A DNA stretch of 6,547 nucleotides from an uncultured Ruminococcus sp. (GTDB taxonomy: Bacteria; Bacillota; Clostridia; Oscillospirales; Acutalibacteraceae), in the NCBI GenBank assembly GCA_902767175.1, contig CACXGH010000154.1:1-6547 (forward strand), given 5' to 3'. The stretch's first letter is position 1. Every line of letters begins with the position of its first letter. Made by a program: the position numbers and the translations under genes. This document shows positions 5,782 to 6,547 of this stretch, piece by piece. The notes beneath the pieces are model-generated. The model did no database searches and had not been told where the DNA came from. It saw only the letters and a program-made list of their open reading frames with translations.

Positions 5782-6369
5782 ATGCTTGGTAATGAATTGT
5801 CAGACAATTACGATAATATCAGCGATGCTCAGCTTGTAAGGCTTTACAGAGAAGGCAGTGAATCAGCTTTCCGTCAGCTTGCAGGCAGGTTTTTTCTGAC
5901 ACTCAGAAAAAGGGCTGCCGATAACGCAAAATGTGCTGCGGATATTGACGACCTTATGCAGGAGGGACTTATCGGGCTGCATTATGCTGCACTTAGCTTT
6001 AACGAAAACGGCGGTGCATCGTTTTTAACTTATGCAAACGTATGCATAAGGAACAGGATAATATCTGCCGTAAGACATGAAAAATCCCTTAAAAACAGCA
6101 TAAACAGTGCTGCTTCTTCGATAGAGGAGGCAGGAGATGTTCCGGCGCTTCCGGAGCAGGATCCGCTTAATGCTGTAATAATCAAGGAAGAACTGCGTGC
6201 ATTGGGGGAATATCTTGATAAAAATCTGTCGGAGAGTGAAAGTGCTGTATTGGAGCTTTATCTTGACGGCAGGAGCTATGATGAGATAGCAGAAAAGCTT
6301 GGAATATCGAGAAAATCCTGCGACAATGCAATGCAGAGAGTAAGAAAAAAGCTCAGACAAAGAAGCTGA
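5782..6369 (+). CDS. SigH-like sigma-70 family RNA polymerase sigma factor
   Basis: A 195-residue sigma factor with regions 2 and 4 only. Region 2 (about 15-100) binds core polymerase and the -10 element and contains DIDDLMQEGLIGLH and SFLTYANVCIRNRIISAVR, close in pattern to Bacillus SigH (Spo0H). A short linker (101-128) leads to region 4 (about 137-193), where LYLDGRSYDEIAEKLG and DNAMQRVRKKL form the -35-binding helix-turn-helix and again resemble SigH. SigH directs early stationary-phase, competence and sporulation genes in Bacillus and Clostridium; whether this protein does so here is not known. An in-frame TGA lies four codons before the ATG, which fixes the start. The ribosome site AGGTGG (5772-5777) is only 4 bases away, weaker than those of the neighbours. 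No anti-sigma gene is visible downstream, so control may be transcriptional through the dyad promoter. Confidence 0.93.
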   Translation: MLGNELSDNYDNISDAQLVRLYREGSESAFRQLAGRFFLTLRKRAADNAKCAADIDDLMQEGLIGLHYAALSFNENGGASFLTYANVCIRNRIISAVRHEKSLKNSINSAASSIEEAGDVPALPEQDPLNAVIIKEELRALGEYLDKNLSESESAVLELYLDGRSYDEIAEKLGISRKSCDNAMQRVRKKLRQRS

Positions 6370-6378
6370 GCATAATAT

Positions 6379-6452
6379 GCCCGTGTAGCTTATATAAGGA
6401 GAGCGTTGACTTTAAAAAATCAAAGGTGGCGGTGCAATTCCGCCCGAGGGCG
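6379..6452 (+). ncRNA. tRNA-like cloverleaf, degenerate tRNA or tRNA-like RNA
   Basis: These 74 bases fold in tRNA order. The acceptor arms 6379-6385 and 6445-6451 form 5 Watson-Crick pairs, one G-U and one mismatch. U8 and A9 follow. The D-stem is GCTT (6388-6391) with GAGC (6401-6404), its loop holding A14, GG and A21. The anticodon stem is TTGA (6406-6409) with TCAA (6420-6423). The variable loop is AGGT. The T-stem is a perfect GGCGG (6428-6432) with CCGCC (6440-6444), around the 7-nt loop TGCAATT. Departures from a working tRNA are a 10-nt anticodon loop instead of about 9 for a 4-bp stem, G at position 55 where U is nearly universal, T at 15, and no encoded CCA. With U33 at 6411 the anticodon would read UUA. 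It resembles lysine tRNAs in the TTGACTTT part. It starts 9 bases after the sigma-gene stop. It could be a pseudogene, a tRNA-like regulator, or a leader structure of the next gene. Confidence 0.5.
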
Positions 6453-6484
6453 AAAATTATTAATACCAAAGCGAGGTAAATCAA

Positions 6485-6547
6485 ATGTACGAGGATAAGA
6501 CTCTCATCTGCAAGGAATGCGGCGCTGAATTTGTTTTCACAGCCGGC
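6485..6547 (+). CDS. Small zinc-ribbon domain protein (5' part only)
   Basis: The first 21 codons of a gene cut by the window edge. The peptide opens MYEDKTLICKECG and continues EFVFTAG. CKEC is the first half of a zinc ribbon, and the EFVFTAG continuation is one I recognise from small clostridial zinc-ribbon proteins, whose second cysteine pair would lie downstream. GAGG (6473-6476) is 8 bases before the ATG, supporting the start. No strong promoter of its own is seen after 6370, so it may be transcribed with the sigma gene through the tRNA-like element. The function of this family is not known to me; nucleic-acid or protein binding is possible. Confidence 0.75.
   Translation, partial: MYEDKTLICKECGAEFVFTAG

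Noticed and set aside
6406..6434. TTGACT at 6406-6411 as the -35 box of a promoter for the last zinc-ribbon gene.
   Set aside because: Seventeen bases downstream the sequence is GCGGTG, not a -10 box. These bases fit the anticodon arm of the tRNA-like fold instead.

Overview
The window looks like chromosomal DNA from a Clostridia-class Firmicute, most like Ruminococcus/Oscillospiraceae. This rests on strong AAGGAGG-type ribosome binding sites, TTGACA/TATAAT promoters in AT-rich gaps, a SigH-like sigma factor, a secreted protein built from bacterial Ig-like (Big2) domains, and the start of a small zinc-ribbon protein of a type I associate with this group. The genus is an inference from gene style, not a database result.

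Layout. Positions 1-508 hold no convincing gene. They carry two 91-bp copies of one sequence (1-186), a Rho-independent terminator reading leftward (187-228), short repeats and a perfect hairpin (245-310), and a nested 37-bp/13-bp tandem array (370-516) that overlaps the stop codon of the next gene. Two genes follow on the minus strand. One (509-1591) encodes a secreted four-domain Ig-like protein with its own promoter. The other (1702-3231) encodes a full-length ComM/YifB-type AAA+ ATPase. A divergent intergenic region (3232-3472) contains back-to-back promoters whose -35 boxes lie on the same TTGACAA.

To the right on the plus strand is a two-gene unit with an 8-nt overlap. The first gene (3473-4024) is a 183-residue zinc-ribbon protein of unknown function. 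The second (4017-5648) is a radical-SAM/SPASM enzyme fused to a C-terminal JAMM (JAB/MPN) metalloprotease-like domain. This pair is the most unusual content of the window. A plausible but unproven reading is that the enzyme modifies a protein or peptide and the fused JAMM domain cleaves it, with the small zinc-ribbon protein as substrate or partner.

A strong promoter with a perfect dyad in its spacer (5724-5752) precedes a SigH-like sigma-70 family factor (5782-6369). Nine bases after its stop, 6379-6452 can fold as a tRNA-sized cloverleaf with several non-canonical features, so it is either a decayed tRNA or a tRNA-like RNA. The window ends 21 codons into a small zinc-ribbon protein gene (6485 onward).
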